Of a DNA stretch of 64,000 nt, positions 11,021 through 23,025 are shown piece by piece (within the stretch, counting starts at the first letter, position 1; the number at the start of each line of letters is the position of its first letter). The notes under the pieces are model-generated. The model made no database searches. It saw only the letters and a program-made list of their open reading frames with translations, and was not told the origin of the DNA. The position numbers were made by a program, and so were the translations under genes. The stretch is from Manihot esculenta (taxonomy: Eukaryota; Streptophyta; Magnoliopsida; Malpighiales; Euphorbiaceae): positions 11,072,965-11,136,964 of the forward strand of contig NC_035164.2 in NCBI RefSeq assembly GCF_001659605.2. The letters run 5' to 3'.

Positions 11021-13256
11021 ATGACCAGGTCTGAGCATAGGGACACTCTGCCCTTTGATCCAAAAATTGAACGCACCCTCAGAAGGCTAGGAAAGCAAGC
11101 CTCTACACCTGAAGAACATTCTGCCCAACCTTCGGCCGCCGAACCATCCCAACATTCGGCCGCCGAAAGTCCTTCACTCCAGCAACCTAATCTTGCACCA
11201 ATGGCAGAACCCCAAGCACCAGCTGCTGCCCCCAATGGACAAGCTGTCCAGAATCAAATAGTTCAAGAAAATCCAGCAATAAGACCTCAAGTGCCAAGGG
11301 AAAGAACCATGAGAGAGTTAGCAACACCTATAGGTGATCAAGCACCTCTTTGCATCACCTATCCACCTCTTACAGTTCCCTTTGAACTCAAGACAGGTTT
11401 GATACATCTACTCCCTAAATTTAGAGGTGGAGAGAACGAAAATCCACACAAGCACCTAAAAGAATTTAGTATTGTTTGTTCATCCATGAGACCTCAAGGG
11501 ATCTCTGAAGATCATGTTAAATTGAGAGCTTTTCCCTTTTCATTAGATGACTATGCTAAGGATTGGTTATTTTATTTGCCACCTGGATCTATAACTTCTT
11601 GGGATGATATGGTCCAAACCTTTTTGGACAAATACTTCCCACCATCTAAATCAATTGGCATAATAAGAGAAATCACTAGCATAAGACAAAAACAAAATGA
11701 GGACTTGTATGATTATTGGGAAAGGTTTGAAAGACTATGTACAGGTTATCCACAACATGATATGTCAGACAAGACCCTTATACAATTCTTCTATGGAGGA
11801 TTGATTCCATCAGAAACGAAACTCATAAATGTAGCTTGTGGAGGATCCATCCTATACAAGTCACCAAGGGAGATGAAGGAGTTGATATCTACTCTTGCAG
11901 CCTCATCTAGGCAGTATGGAGAAGAAAGGCAACTACAAAGAGCCAATGAGGTAAGTTTTCCCACTATCTCTAAACTAACATCTGTTATGAAAAATATTGT
12001 CGTAGATGTTGTGCAACAGATGCAAACACCCCAGCCACCTAGGCCATGTGGGATTTGCTCATATGTAGGACACCCGACTGATCAATGTCCTATACTCCAA
12101 GAAGACCACCAGCAAGCAAATGCCATTGGAGGGTACCATAACCAGCCCAGACATGATCCGTACTCAAACACTTACAATCCTGGCTGGAGAGACCATCCCA
12201 ATTTCAGCTATGGAAGGGCCAACAATACCCAGAACTACCAAAGAAATCAAGCCCAACCAGCACCTCAAAACTCTAATCCAAGCCTTGAAAAGATGATGGA
12301 GACACTGATAAGCACCATGCAAGGCGTGCGACAAGACCTAGGACAAATGACCACCTCTATAAGCCAACTGCAAACCCAAGGCAAACTCCCTTCTCAAACT
12401 GAAACTAACCCTAGACAGAATGTCAGTGCCATTACTTTGAGAAGTGGCAAAGAGCTTCAAGATGCTAGTCATGAGCAAGAGAAGGAAGTTGCACCAAAGA
12501 CACCTTCTGCGCAAGAACCAAGGCCGCCTGAAGCCTCTCCATCACAATCTGAACCACCTCCTGTGCACAAGACTGATCCAAAAGTAAGTTTTCACATTCC
12601 ACCTCCTTTTCCAAAAAGATTTGAAAGAACGCAAAAAGAAAAAGAAGAAAAGGAGATCCTTGAGACTTTTAGAAAAGTGGAAATCAACATACGACTGCTA
12701 GATGCTGTCAAGCAAATTCTTAGGTATGCAAAATTTCTGAAAGAGCTTTGCACAAATAGAAGAAAGCTTGCTGAAAGAGAAAAAGTAAGTGTAGGTGAGG
12801 TAGTTACTGCTGTTATTAAAAGAGAACTCCCTACCAAATGCAAGGACAAAGGTATGTTCGCTATCTCTTGTAAGATTGGGAATGTTGGTATCAAGAAAGC
12901 CATGTGTGATCTTGGTGCATCCATTAATGTCATGCCTCTCTCCATCTATAGATCTCTAAATGCATGTGCACTAAAAGAAACAAGAGTTGTGATACAACTA
13001 GCTGATAGATCTGTGGTATACCCCATAGGAGTTCTAGAAGATGTCTTAGTCCAAGTAGATGAACTTGTCTTTCCTGCTGATTTTTATGTAATTGATACTA
13101 AGGAAGATAGTTGCAATACTAGTTCTGACATTCTTCTTGGACCTCCTTTCTTAAGTACTGCTAGAACTAAAATCGATGTGCATGATGGTACTCTTACCAT
13201 GGAATTTGAAGGGGAGGTCATTAAGTACAATGTCTATGATGCCAGAAATACCCACA
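11021..13256 (+). pseudogene. Athila-like gag-protease, copy 1 (frameshifted at the end)
   Basis: Starts at the Met of MTRSEHRD (11021); the same start is seen in element H and copy 2. The N-terminal 70 residues include two TTCGGCCGCCGAA sites (11131, 11155). A retrotransposon gag domain (about residues 130-270; LPKFRGGENENPHKHLKEF) is followed by a CCHC knuckle (CGICSYVGHPTDQC, near 12050) and then the retropepsin domain (CDLGASINVMPLSIY near 12905; DILLG.PFLSTARTKID near 13130). Compared with copy 2, one base is missing between 13244 and 13245, throwing the frame so that translation ends at 13300. Otherwise it is nearly identical to copy 2. The protease Gly-Cys-Pro of copy 2 is Gly-Pro-Pro here. 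Confidence 0.88.
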
Positions 13257-15093
13257 TGATATGTCCCCAGTTTATGGCCTTGATATTATTGATTGTTTAA
13301 GCCAAGATGTGTTTAATGAGAATGAAGATTGTATGCTGGATGATGATCTTTGCAGGACTGAAAACCTGAAACTGAAAGAAGCCATCTGCAGCATTCAGCA
13401 ATTAGAGGTAACGCAGACAGAAGACATTCGGCCTCCGAACACAGCCTACATTCGGCCGCCGAACCCCACTGCCCTTCAGACACCAGATTCTGTTGCACCA
13501 CTTTTGCAACACATTGCGCAGAAGGAAGACGTCCTTCGGCCGTCGAACATCTCTCAGCCGCCGAACCCAACCGACTTTCAGAAGCCGAATCCATCGCCAC
13601 AGTTCATTGCGCAAACTGAAGACCTTCGGCCGCCGAACTCAGACACTTTTCGGCCGCCGAACCTCTCACAGCAGTCTCCAACGCAAGCAAGCTCTTCCAT
13701 CCCGCCTCCTTTACAGTCAAACCCAGAACAGTACCTTCCAGATTCTGAAGAGTGTAAGGATGATCTCCTTGAACAAATCTTCCTTGCCCAGTCTGATGAA
13801 CCATGGTACGCAGATATGGTAAACTACTTGGCCAAAGGTAACTTACCTTCTGACATGCCAAAGCACACTAAAGATAAGATAAAAAAAGATGCCAAATACT
13901 ATGTTTGGGATGAGCCATATTTGTGGAAACATTGTGCTGACCAAATGATAAGGAGATGCATTCCTGATCAAGAAATAGCCTTTGTACTCACTTTTTGTCA
14001 TTCATATAGGTTTGGAGGACACTTTGGTCCAAGGAAAACTGCTCATAAGATATTTGAAAGTGGCCTATTTTGGCCCACAATGTTTCGAGATGCCTTTCTG
14101 TTCTGCAGGTCATGCGTTAGATGTCAACAGACTGGAAATCTGAGCAAAAGAAATCAAATGCCACAGAACCCCATCATGGTCTGTGAGGTATTTGATGTTT
14201 GGGGCATAGACTTCATGGGACCATTCCCACCATCCTTTGGATACACTTATATCATCCTTGCAGTGGATTATGTGTCCAAGTGGATGGAAGCTAGAGCAAC
14301 TAAGACTGATGATGCCAAGGCAATAGTAGACTTTGTAAAGACCAACATCTTTGCCAGACATGGAGTACCAAAAGCAATCATCAGTGATAGAGGGACCCAT
14401 TTTTGCAATAGGGTGGTGGAAAGCCTTCTCAGAAAACACAATGTCATACATAGGACATCCACAGCCTACCACCCTCAAACAAATGGGCAAGCTGAAGTCT
14501 CCAATAGGGAAATCAAAGCCATCCTTGAAAAGACGGTCTCCCCAAACTGAAAAGATTGGAGTACAAGATTAGAAGATACTCTATGGGCCTACAGAACAGC
14601 CTATAAGACCCCCATAGGTATGTCTCCCTACAGATTGGTCTATGGAAAAGCTTGTCACCTCCCAGTTGAGCTTGAACACAAGGCATATTGGGCAGTAAAG
14701 AATTGCAACATGGACCTTAAGGAAGCTGGACACCACCGCAAGTTGCAACTGCAAGAGCTAGAGGAAATAAGACGAGATGCATATGAGAACTCTTAGAACT
14801 ACAAAACAAAAACCAAAGCCTCCCATGACAATCATCTTTCAAGAAAACAATTTGAGGTTGGTGATAAAGTTTTACTCTTTCACTCTCGGTTGAAATTGTT
14901 TCCAGGGAAGCTACGGTCTAGGTGGATTGGACCATTCATGGTAGAACATGCCTACCCACATGGAGCTGTAGACATCAAAAGCATAGAAACTGGAAAAATC
15001 TTCAAAGTGAATGGACATCGTCTGAAACCATACTTTGAAGGATTCGCAGTACAAGTAGTGGAAGAAATTCCACTACAACCTCATTCTGCCTAA
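13257..15093 (+). pseudogene. Athila-like RPPN-repeat linker plus integrase, copy 1
   Basis: Directly after the protease comes about 350 bp coding Arg-Pro-Pro-Asn repeats (13420-13665; exact DNA palindromes at 13451, 13625, 13649 and several decayed ones), and then an integrase beginning near 13770 (DEPWYADMVNYLAKG). The integrase has the HHCC zinc region ([14 protein letters not shown] near 14010; CRSCVRCQQTG near 14108) and catalytic Asp (GIDFMGPF, about 14205), Asp (IISDRGTHF, about 14380) and Glu ([12 protein letters not shown], about 14485). Reverse transcriptase and RNase H, which should separate protease and integrase, are absent. Two stops break it: TGA 14548-14550 (copy 2 has CGA) and TAG 14794-14796 (copy 2 has TGG). 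Confidence 0.88.
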
Positions 15094-16159
15094 GTGATCA
15101 GGCCATGCACACCACACCCCAGGGGAGTATTCAGATTCCTTTGTTCTCTTTTTCTCTCTCCTTTTACATTGAGGACAATGCATGATTTAAGTGTGGGGGT
15201 GCATACCTTCTTCTTCATCCTCCCTTCTTCTTCTTCCTCCCCTTCTCTTCATCTTTTTCCTTTATCTTCTGCGATTTTACATGCTTTCAGATTGCAAAAT
15301 TTTTTTTTTCTCCTTTCAGTCTTGCATTTCTTTCAGTTAATTAGCCACAGTTGAATTTTAATTTGTTTATACTTTCAATAAAACACACACAACCACAACC
15401 TTCTTCTTCTTTTATTTTACTCTACTCAAACTGATGAACTATGTTGGATGATTTTGTCTTTCCATGACCCCATTGATGTGATAACTCTTTAAACTTATAT
15501 TGAATCAATTGCAGTGAGTTGTATTCATGTTTGAGAATTGCCTCTTGAATTGAATCTTTGAGTTTGCCATGGTGAAAAATATATTGATGACCCTCAATTG
15601 ATGAGAATAAATTGAAAGTTGTGTGAATGAACTTAATGTGACTTGATTTAGCAATTGGTGTTGATTTGCCCAAATCATTGAGAGAAAGAAAATTCAGCAA
15701 AGGCAAAGACCTCAAAAGCACAAATTCAAAAACTGTTCCAATGGTCAAAAGACTATGAACAAGGCTAGTAGCCACTTGGATAGGTGACCAACTGAAAAAT
15801 ATAAACCATGACATCAAAAATAGGTTGGTGACCTTTCCAAGCAAAATCAAAGTGCAAAAGTCTGAATAAAGTACTTCAAGGTAAGGACAAGTCAATCCAA
15901 AAGCTAGAGAAAGTCTTATCTAAACAAATCAATGTGCATGTATGGTCTCTCTTGAGGAAAACAAATCCTAGCCATGGTAAGCAAAGGGAAACAAGGAAAG
16001 AAGGTAAGTAATCTTCATGCATATATTCTTCACTGCAATGATTCAAAATAGGGGTTTAGAGTAAGAGCTTAAGTGGAAATAAGGATCTAGAGCAAAGAAA
16101 GCTTATTTGACTATGTTTATTTGCTTGAGGACAAGCAAAAGACTAAGTGTGGGGGTATT
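15094..16159 (+). other. 3' non-coding region and polypurine tract, copy 1
   Basis: About 1.07 kb between the integrase stop and LTR 2. It holds the block ATTGAGGACAATGCATGA..AAGTGTGGGGGTG (about 15169-15206), a long pyrimidine stretch (15206-15320), and the true polypurine tract AAGTGTGGGGG at 16145-16155 next to LTR 2. No envelope-like gene is visible on the sense strand. An uninterrupted 157-codon antisense frame lies at 15422-15895. Confidence 0.8.
15422..15895 (-). other. Antisense 157-codon open frame in the Athila-like 3' region, copy 1
   Basis: An open frame on the strand opposite to gag-pol, of identical length in copy 2 (22288-22761) with scattered substitutions and no stop. I recognise no domain in the product, which is rich in Leu, Phe, Ser and His. 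Some Tat/Athila-group plant elements are known to carry extra antisense ORFs in this interval, so a gene is possible. The two copies are recent duplicates, however, and preservation of the frame is weak evidence. Confidence 0.25.
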
Positions 16160-17829
16160 TGATAGAGTATATTTTAGCCCATATTATCATGATGTTATTG
16201 ATATTTATTTGCACCTATTCTACCTAATTTTGTGGTTTTAAACATGTTTTGCAAGTATTAGGTGTAAAGAAGCAATTTGGAGAAAATGCTCTTAAAAATA
16301 CCAAAAAGTGCCAAAATTGGAAAAGCCACCTTCGGCAGCTCTTTCGGCAGCCGAACCTTCGGTCCAGAGGTGAAACTCAACCTCCTTCGGAAGCACTTTC
16401 GGGAGCCAAAACTGCCAGTCATCTTCGGCGGCACTTTCGGCGGCCGAACCTTCACTCTAGAGACGAAAGTCACCTTCCTTCGACGGCACCTTCGGCCGCC
16501 GAACCTTGCGTCCAGAGCCGAAAGTCTTGCCTCTGAAACTTAACTTAGGCGGCCGAAAGTGCCCCCGAACAGCCTCCTTCCTATTCAATGAGCCAAATCT
16601 TGGAGATCACATGTTTCCTACATAGTGCCATGCTCATTCAAAATTCAAATCAAGGCTCCACCTTCCTCATTAGTGCATAAATCTTCTTGGACACACCATG
16701 GACAGCAATTAAAAGACCAAAATGCCCAACCCTTGCCCTCACATGCACACATAAGGCCAAGGGCACTTTGGGCAAATCTCTAAAAGATGCATGGACAGCC
16801 ACCAAACCCTAAAGAGCCTCTCAATATCTATTTAAAGGCTTTAAGAAGATCAAGAACTCATCATCTCCCATCAAGGATTGATCAAGAATTCGGCAAGGCT
16901 TCTCCTAGGCCTCCTCCACCTTAGTTCTTCATCTTTTTGCTTTCTTTTCTTTGATTTTCTGTTTTGGTTAAGCCATGAGTGGCCGAAACCCTTATTCTAG
17001 TTGAAGTTTGGTTGAAACTAAGGTTGTTTAAAAGGTTGTGAGATCTGAACATAAAGTGTATGATTTTGGTTTATTCAATATTCATGCAATTGTGCTTAAT
17101 TCCAAGATTACTTTGTTGTTTTGACCAAATTAGCCACTTGATTCTTGATTGCAAAGTTAATTGATTGTTGGTTAGGATATTTGTTAGTCCGTAATTGCTG
17201 GAAATATTCTGTCCATAGAACACTTGGTGTAAAAACTAGGAAATTGCATGATCTAGCACCATCTTCAAGCGTTTGGAGTAGCTAGGGTTGGATCTTTCTA
17301 ATTCTTTATGCAATTGACAATTGTTTTGATGCCTTTGGCCCAAGAACGTTCCTTGGCAATTTGTTGATTAGTAATTGATTAGAGGACATTCCCTAATTAA
17401 TTTATTCTTAAGGAAAGACATGGTGGTGTGAAGCATTTTCCATCCCCATAACTAACCTATTGATTCAATCAAGGTAATCTAAGTTTCAATGATCAACCCA
17501 AACAACCAAAGTGGATCCATATCTTCAACTAGACTTTTCTCATATTGATTTCCTCTTTTATTTTAATTACTTGCTGTTTTAATTGCTTTCAATAGTTGTT
17601 AGTCAAATCATCTCAAAACCCCCATTTTTACTTTATTGCACTTTACTTTTATTCTACTTTCAATTACTTGCTTTCAATTGTGTTCCCAATTAGTTCTCTT
17701 GGTCTTGATTGAGAAAAATAAATAGGTAATCAATTCTTTGTGGATTCGATCCTTCACCACTATCTGCAGTTGTAAATTGTTGATAACCAAGAAGGTTATT
17801 TTTGACCGGCTTCGACAACCGCACTGTCA
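16160..17829 (+). repeat. Athila-like LTR 2 (shared middle LTR)
   Basis: A 1670-bp LTR serving as 3' LTR for copy 1 and 5' LTR for copy 2. Its palindrome cluster (16330-16560) has exact copies at 16436 and 16491 and a central-A variant at 16343. TATTTAAA is at 16829-16836. The flanking bases are polypurine-tract sequence and primer-site spacer, not target-site duplications. Confidence 0.9.
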
Positions 17830-17834
17830 AAAAT

Positions 17835-17852
17835 TGGCGCCGTTGCCGGGGA
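17835..17852 (+). other. Primer-binding site, copy 2
   Basis: TGGCGCCGTTGCCGGGGA, five bases after LTR 2; the canonical Athila-type primer site. Confidence 0.88.
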
Positions 17853-17884
17853 ATTGATTTTACTTGTTTATTTATTTTTCTTTC

Positions 17885-20135
17885 ATGACCAGGTCTGAGC
17901 ATAGGGACATTCTGCCCTTTGACCTAGAAATTGAACGCACCCTCAGAAGGCTAGGAAAGCAAGCCTCTACGCCTGATGAACATTCTGCCCAACCTTCGGC
18001 CGCCGAACCATCCCAACATTCGGCCGCCGAAAGTCCTTCACTCCAGCAACCTAATCTTGCACAAATGGCAGAACCCCAAGCACCAACTGCTGCCCCCAAT
18101 GGACAAGCTGTCCAGAATCAAATAGTTCAAGAAAATCCAGCAATAAGACCTCAAGTGCCAAGGGAAAGAACCATGAGAGAGTTAGCAACACCTATAGGTG
18201 ATCAAGCACCTCTTTGCATCACCTATCCACCTCTTACAGTTCCCTTTGAACTCAAGACAGGTTTGATACATCTACTCCCTAAATTTAGAGGTAGAGAGAA
18301 CGAAAATCCACACAAGCACCTAAAAGAATTTAGTATTGTTTGTTCATCCATGAGACCTCAAGGGATCTCTGAAGATCATGTTAAATTGAGAGCTTTTCCC
18401 TTTTCATTAGATGACTATGCTAAGGATTGGTTATTTTATTTGCCACCTGGATCTATAACTTCTTGGGATGATATGGTCCAAACCTTTTTGGACAAATACT
18501 TCCCACCATCTAAATCAATTGGCATAATAAGAGAAATCACAAGCATAAGACAAAAACAAAATGAGGACTTGTATGATTATTGGGAAAGGTTTGAAAGACT
18601 ATGTACAGGTTGTCCAACCCATGATATGTCAGACAAGGCCCTTATACAATTCTTCTATGGAGGATTGATTCCATCAGAAACGAAACTCATAAATGTAGCT
18701 TGTGGAGGATCCATCCTAGACAAGTCACCAAGGGAGATGAAGGAGTTGATATCTACTCTTGCAGCCTCATCTAGGCAGTATGGAGAAGAAAGGCAACTAC
18801 AAAGAGCCAATGAGGTAAGTTTTCCCACTATCTCTAAACTAACATCTGTTATGAAAAATATTGTCGTAGATGTTGTGCAACAGATGCAAACACCCCAGCC
18901 ACCTAGGCCATGTGGGATTTGCTCATATGTAGGACACCCGACTGATCAATGTCCTATACTCCAAGAAGACCACTAGCAAGCAAATGCCATTGGAGGGTAC
19001 CATAACCAGCCCAGACATGATCCGTACTCAAACACTTACAATCCTGGCTGGAGAGACCATCCCAATTTCAGCTATGGAAGGGCCAACAATACCCAAAACT
19101 ACCAAAGAAATCAAGCACAACCAGCACCTCAAAACTCTAATCCAAGCCTTGAAAAGATGATGGAGACACTGATAAGCACCATGCAAGGCGTGCGACAAGA
19201 CCTAGGACAAATGGCCACCTCTATAAGCCAACTGCAAACCCAAGGCAAACTCCCTTCTCAAACTGAAACTAACCCTAGACAGAATGTCAGTGCCATTACT
19301 TTGAGAAGTGGCAAAGAGCTTCAAGATGCTAGTCATGAGCAAGAGAAGGAAGTTGCACCAAAGACACCTTCTGCGCAAGAACCAAGGCCGCCTGAAGCCT
19401 CTCCATCACAATCTGAACCATCTCCTGCGCACAAGACTGATCCAAAAGTAAGTTTTCACATTCCACCTCCTTTTCCAAAAAGATTTGAAAGAACGCAAAA
19501 AGAAAAAGAAGAAAAGGAGATCCTTGAGACTTTCAAAAAAGTGAAAATCAACATACCACTGCTAGATGCTGTCAAGCAAATTCCTAGGTATGCAAAATTT
19601 TTGAAAGAGCTTTGCACAAATAGAAGAAAGCTTGCTGAAAGAGAAAAAGTAAGTGTAAGTGAGGTAGTTACTGCTGTTATTAAAAGAGAACTCCCTACCA
19701 AATGCAAGGACAAAGGTATGTTCACTATCTCTTGTAAGATTGGGAATGTTGGTATCAAGAAAGCCATGTGTGATCTTGGTGCATCCATTAATGTCATGCC
19801 TCTCTCCATCTATAGATCTCTAAATGCATGTGCACTAAAAGAAACAAGAGTTGTGATACAACTAGCTGATAGATCTGTGGTATACCCCATAGGAGTTCTA
19901 GAAGATGTCTTAGTCCAAGTAGATGAACTTGTCTTTCCTGCTGATTTTTATGTAATTGATACTAAGGAAGATAGTTGCAATACTAGTTCTGACATTCTTC
20001 TTGGGTGTCCTTTCTTAAGTACTGCTAGAACTAAAATCGATGTGCATGATGGTACTCTTACCATGGAATTTGAAGGGGAGGTCATTAAGTACAATGTCTA
20101 TGATGCCATGAAATACCCACATGATAAGTCCCCAG
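17885..20135 (+). pseudogene. Athila-like gag-protease, copy 2 (one stop)
   Basis: Starts at Met 17885 (MTRSEHRD). Same domain order as copy 1: Pro/Ala-rich N-terminus with palindromes at 17995 and 18019, gag domain, CCHC knuckle near 18915, and retropepsin (CDLGASINVMP near 19768). A TAG at 18974-18976 follows the knuckle where copy 1 has CAG, separating gag from protease. The protease remains open and continues without frameshift into the RPPN-repeat linker, unlike copy 1, so copy 2 shows the ancestral continuous frame. Confidence 0.88.
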
Positions 20136-21958
20136 TTTATGGCCTTAATATTATTGATTGTTTAAGCCAAGATGTGTTTAATGAGAATCAAGATTGTATG
20201 CTGGATGATGATCTTTGCAGGACTGAAAACCTGAAACTGAAAGAAGCCATCTGCAGCATTCAGCAATTAGAGGTAACGCAGACAGAAGACATTCGGCCGC
20301 CGAACACAGCCTACATTCGGCCGCCGAACCCCACTGCCCTTCAGACACTAGATTCTGTTGCACCACTTTTGCAACACATTGCGCAGAAGGAAGACGTCCT
20401 TCGGCCGCCGAACATCTCTCGGCCGCCGAACCCAACCGACTTTCAGAAACCGAATCCATCGCCACAGTTCATTCCGCAAACTGAAGACCTTCGGCCGCCG
20501 AACTCAGACACTTTTCGGCCGCCGAACCTCTCACAGCAGTCTCCAACGCAAGTAAGCTCTTCCATCCCGCCTCCTTTACAATCAAACCCAAAACAGTACC
20601 TTCCAGATTCTAAAGAGTGTAAGGATGATCTCCTTGAACAAATCTTTCTTGCCCAGTCTGATGAACCATGGTACGCAGATATGGTAAACTACTTGGCCAC
20701 AGGTAACTTACCTTCTAACATGCCAAAGCACACTAAAGATAAGATAAAAAAAGATGCCAAATACTATGTTTGAGATGAGCCATATTTGTGGAAATATTGT
20801 GCTGACCAAATGATAAGGAGATACAATCCTGATCAAGAAATAGCCTCTGTACTCACTTTTTGTCATTCATAGAGTTGTGGAAGACACTTTGGTCCAAGGA
20901 AAACTGCTCATAACATACTTGAAAGTGGCCTATTTTGGCCCACAATGTTTCGAGATGCCTTTCTGTTTTGCAGGTCATGCGCTAGATGTCAACAGACTGG
21001 AAATCTGAGCAAAAGAAATCAAATGCCACAGAACCCCATCATGGTCTATGAGGTATTTGATGTTTGGGGCATAAACTTCATGGGACCATTCCCACCATCC
21101 TTTGGATACACTTATATCATCCTTGCAGTGGATTATGTGTCCAAGTGGGTGGAAGCTAGAGCAACTAAGACTGATGATGCCAAGGCAATAGTAGACTTTG
21201 TAAAGACCAACATCTTTGCCAGACATGGAGTACCAAAAGCAATCATCAGTGATAGAGGGACCCATTTTTGCAATAGGGTGGTGGAAAGCCTTCTCAGAAA
21301 ACACAATGTCATACATAGGACATCCACAACCTACCACCCTCAAACAAATGGGCAAGCTGAAGTCTCCAATAGAGAAATCAAAGCCATCCTTGAAAAGACG
21401 GTCTCCCCAAACCGAAAAGATTGGAGTACAAGATTAGAAGATACTCTATGGGCCTACAGAACAGCCTATAAGACCCCCATAGGTATGTCTCCCTACAGAT
21501 TGGTCTATGGGAAAGCTTGTCACCTCCCAGTTGAGCTTGAACACAAGGCATATTGGGCAATAAAGAATTGCAACATGGACCTTAAGGAAGCTGGACACCA
21601 CCGCAAGTTGCAACTGCAAGAGCTAGAGGAAATAAGACGAGATGCATATGAGAACTCTTGGAACTACAAAACAAAAACCAAAGCCTCCCATGATAATCAT
21701 CTTTCAAGAAAACAATTTGAGGTTGGTGATAAAGTCTTACTCTTTGACTCTCGGTTGAAATTGTTTCCAGGGAAGCTACGGTCTAGGTGGATTGGACCAT
21801 TCATGGTAGAACATGCCTACCCATATGGAGCTGTAGACATCAAAAGCATAGAAACTGAAAAAATCTTCAAAGTGAATGGACATCGTCTGAAACCATACTT
21901 TGAAGGATTCGCAGTACAAGTAGTGGAAGAAATTCCACTACAACCTCATTCTGCCTAA
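20136..21958 (+). pseudogene. Athila-like RPPN-repeat linker plus integrase, copy 2
   Basis: The linker (20280-20530) keeps more intact palindromes than copy 1 (exact at 20292, 20316, 20400, 20490 and 20514), each read as Arg-Pro-Pro-Asn. The integrase starts near 20650. Stops TGA 20771-20773 (TGG in copy 1) and TAG 20870-20872 hit the zinc-binding region. From 20945 the core is open to 21958. The first catalytic Asp is Asn here (GINFMGPF, codon AAC 21074-21076), whereas copy 1 has GAC. The second Asp (IISDRGTHF) and Glu (GQAEVSNRE) are kept. Reverse transcriptase and RNase H are absent, exactly as in copy 1. Confidence 0.88.
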
Positions 21959-23025
21959 GTGATCAGGCCATGCACACTACACCCCAGGGGAGTATTTAGA
22001 TTCCTTTGTTCTCTTTTTCTCTCTCCTTTTACATTGAGGACAATGCATCATTTAAGTGTGGGGGTGCATACCTTCTTCTTCTTCCTCCCTGCTTCTTCTT
22101 CCTCCCCTTCTCTTCATCTTCTTCCTTTATCTTCTGCGATTTTACATGCTTTCAGATTGCAAAATTTTTTCTTTTCTCCTTTCAGTCTTGCATTTCTTTC
22201 AGTTAATTAGCCACAGTTGAATTTTAATTTGTTTATGCTTTCAATAAAACACACACAACCATAACCTTCTTCTTCTTTTGTTTTACTCTACTCAAACTGA
22301 TGAACTATGTTGGATGAGTTTTTCTTTCCATGACCCCATTGATGTGATAACTCTTTAAACTTATGTTGAATCAATTGTAATGAGTTGTATTCATGTTTAA
22401 GAATTGCCTCTTGAATTGAATCTTTGAGTTTGCCATGGTGAAAAATATATTGATGACCCTCAATTGATGAGAATAAATTGAAAGTTTTGTGAATGAACTT
22501 AATGTGACTTGATTTAGCAATTGGTGTTGATTTGCCCAAATCATTGAGAGAAAGAAAATTCAGCAAAGGCAAAGACCTCAAAAGCACAAATTCAAAAACT
22601 GTTCCAATGGTCAAAAGACTATGAACAAGGCTAGTAGACACTTGGATAGGTGACCAACTGAAAAATATAAACCATGACATCAAAAATAGGTTGGTGACCT
22701 TTCCAAGTAAAATCAAAGTGCAAAAGCCTGAATAAAGTACTTCAAGGTAAGGACAAGTCAATCCAAAAGCTAGAAAAAGTCTTATCTAAACAAATCAATG
22801 TGCATGTATGGTCTCTCTTAAGGAAAACAAATCCTAGCCATGGTAAGCAAAGGGGAACAAGGAAAGAAGGTAAGTAATCTTCATGCATATATTCTTCACT
22901 GCAATGATTCAAAATAGGGGTTTAGAGTAAGAGCTTAAGTGGAAATAAGGATCTAGAGCAAAGAAAGCTTATTTGACTATGTTTATTTGCTTGAGGACAA
23001 GCAAAAGACTAAGTGTGGGGGTATT
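21959..23025 (+). other. 3' non-coding region and polypurine tract, copy 2
   Basis: Duplicate of 15094-16159, with AAGTGTGGGGG polypurine tract at 23011-23021 beside LTR 3. It contains the antisense 157-codon frame at 22288-22761. Confidence 0.8.
22288..22761 (-). other. Antisense 157-codon open frame, copy 2
   Basis: Same frame and length as 15422-15895, with only scattered substitutions. Function unrecognised. Confidence 0.25.

Noticed and set aside
14110..14490. 126-codon antisense frame also present at 20975-21355
   Set aside because: Shadow of the conserved integrase core on the other strand; Cys/His content follows from integrase codons.
15094..15354. Possible envelope-like gene after the integrase
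   Set aside because: Only a pyrimidine-rich Ser/Leu/Phe frame without transmembrane architecture that would convince, and not preserved in the two copies.
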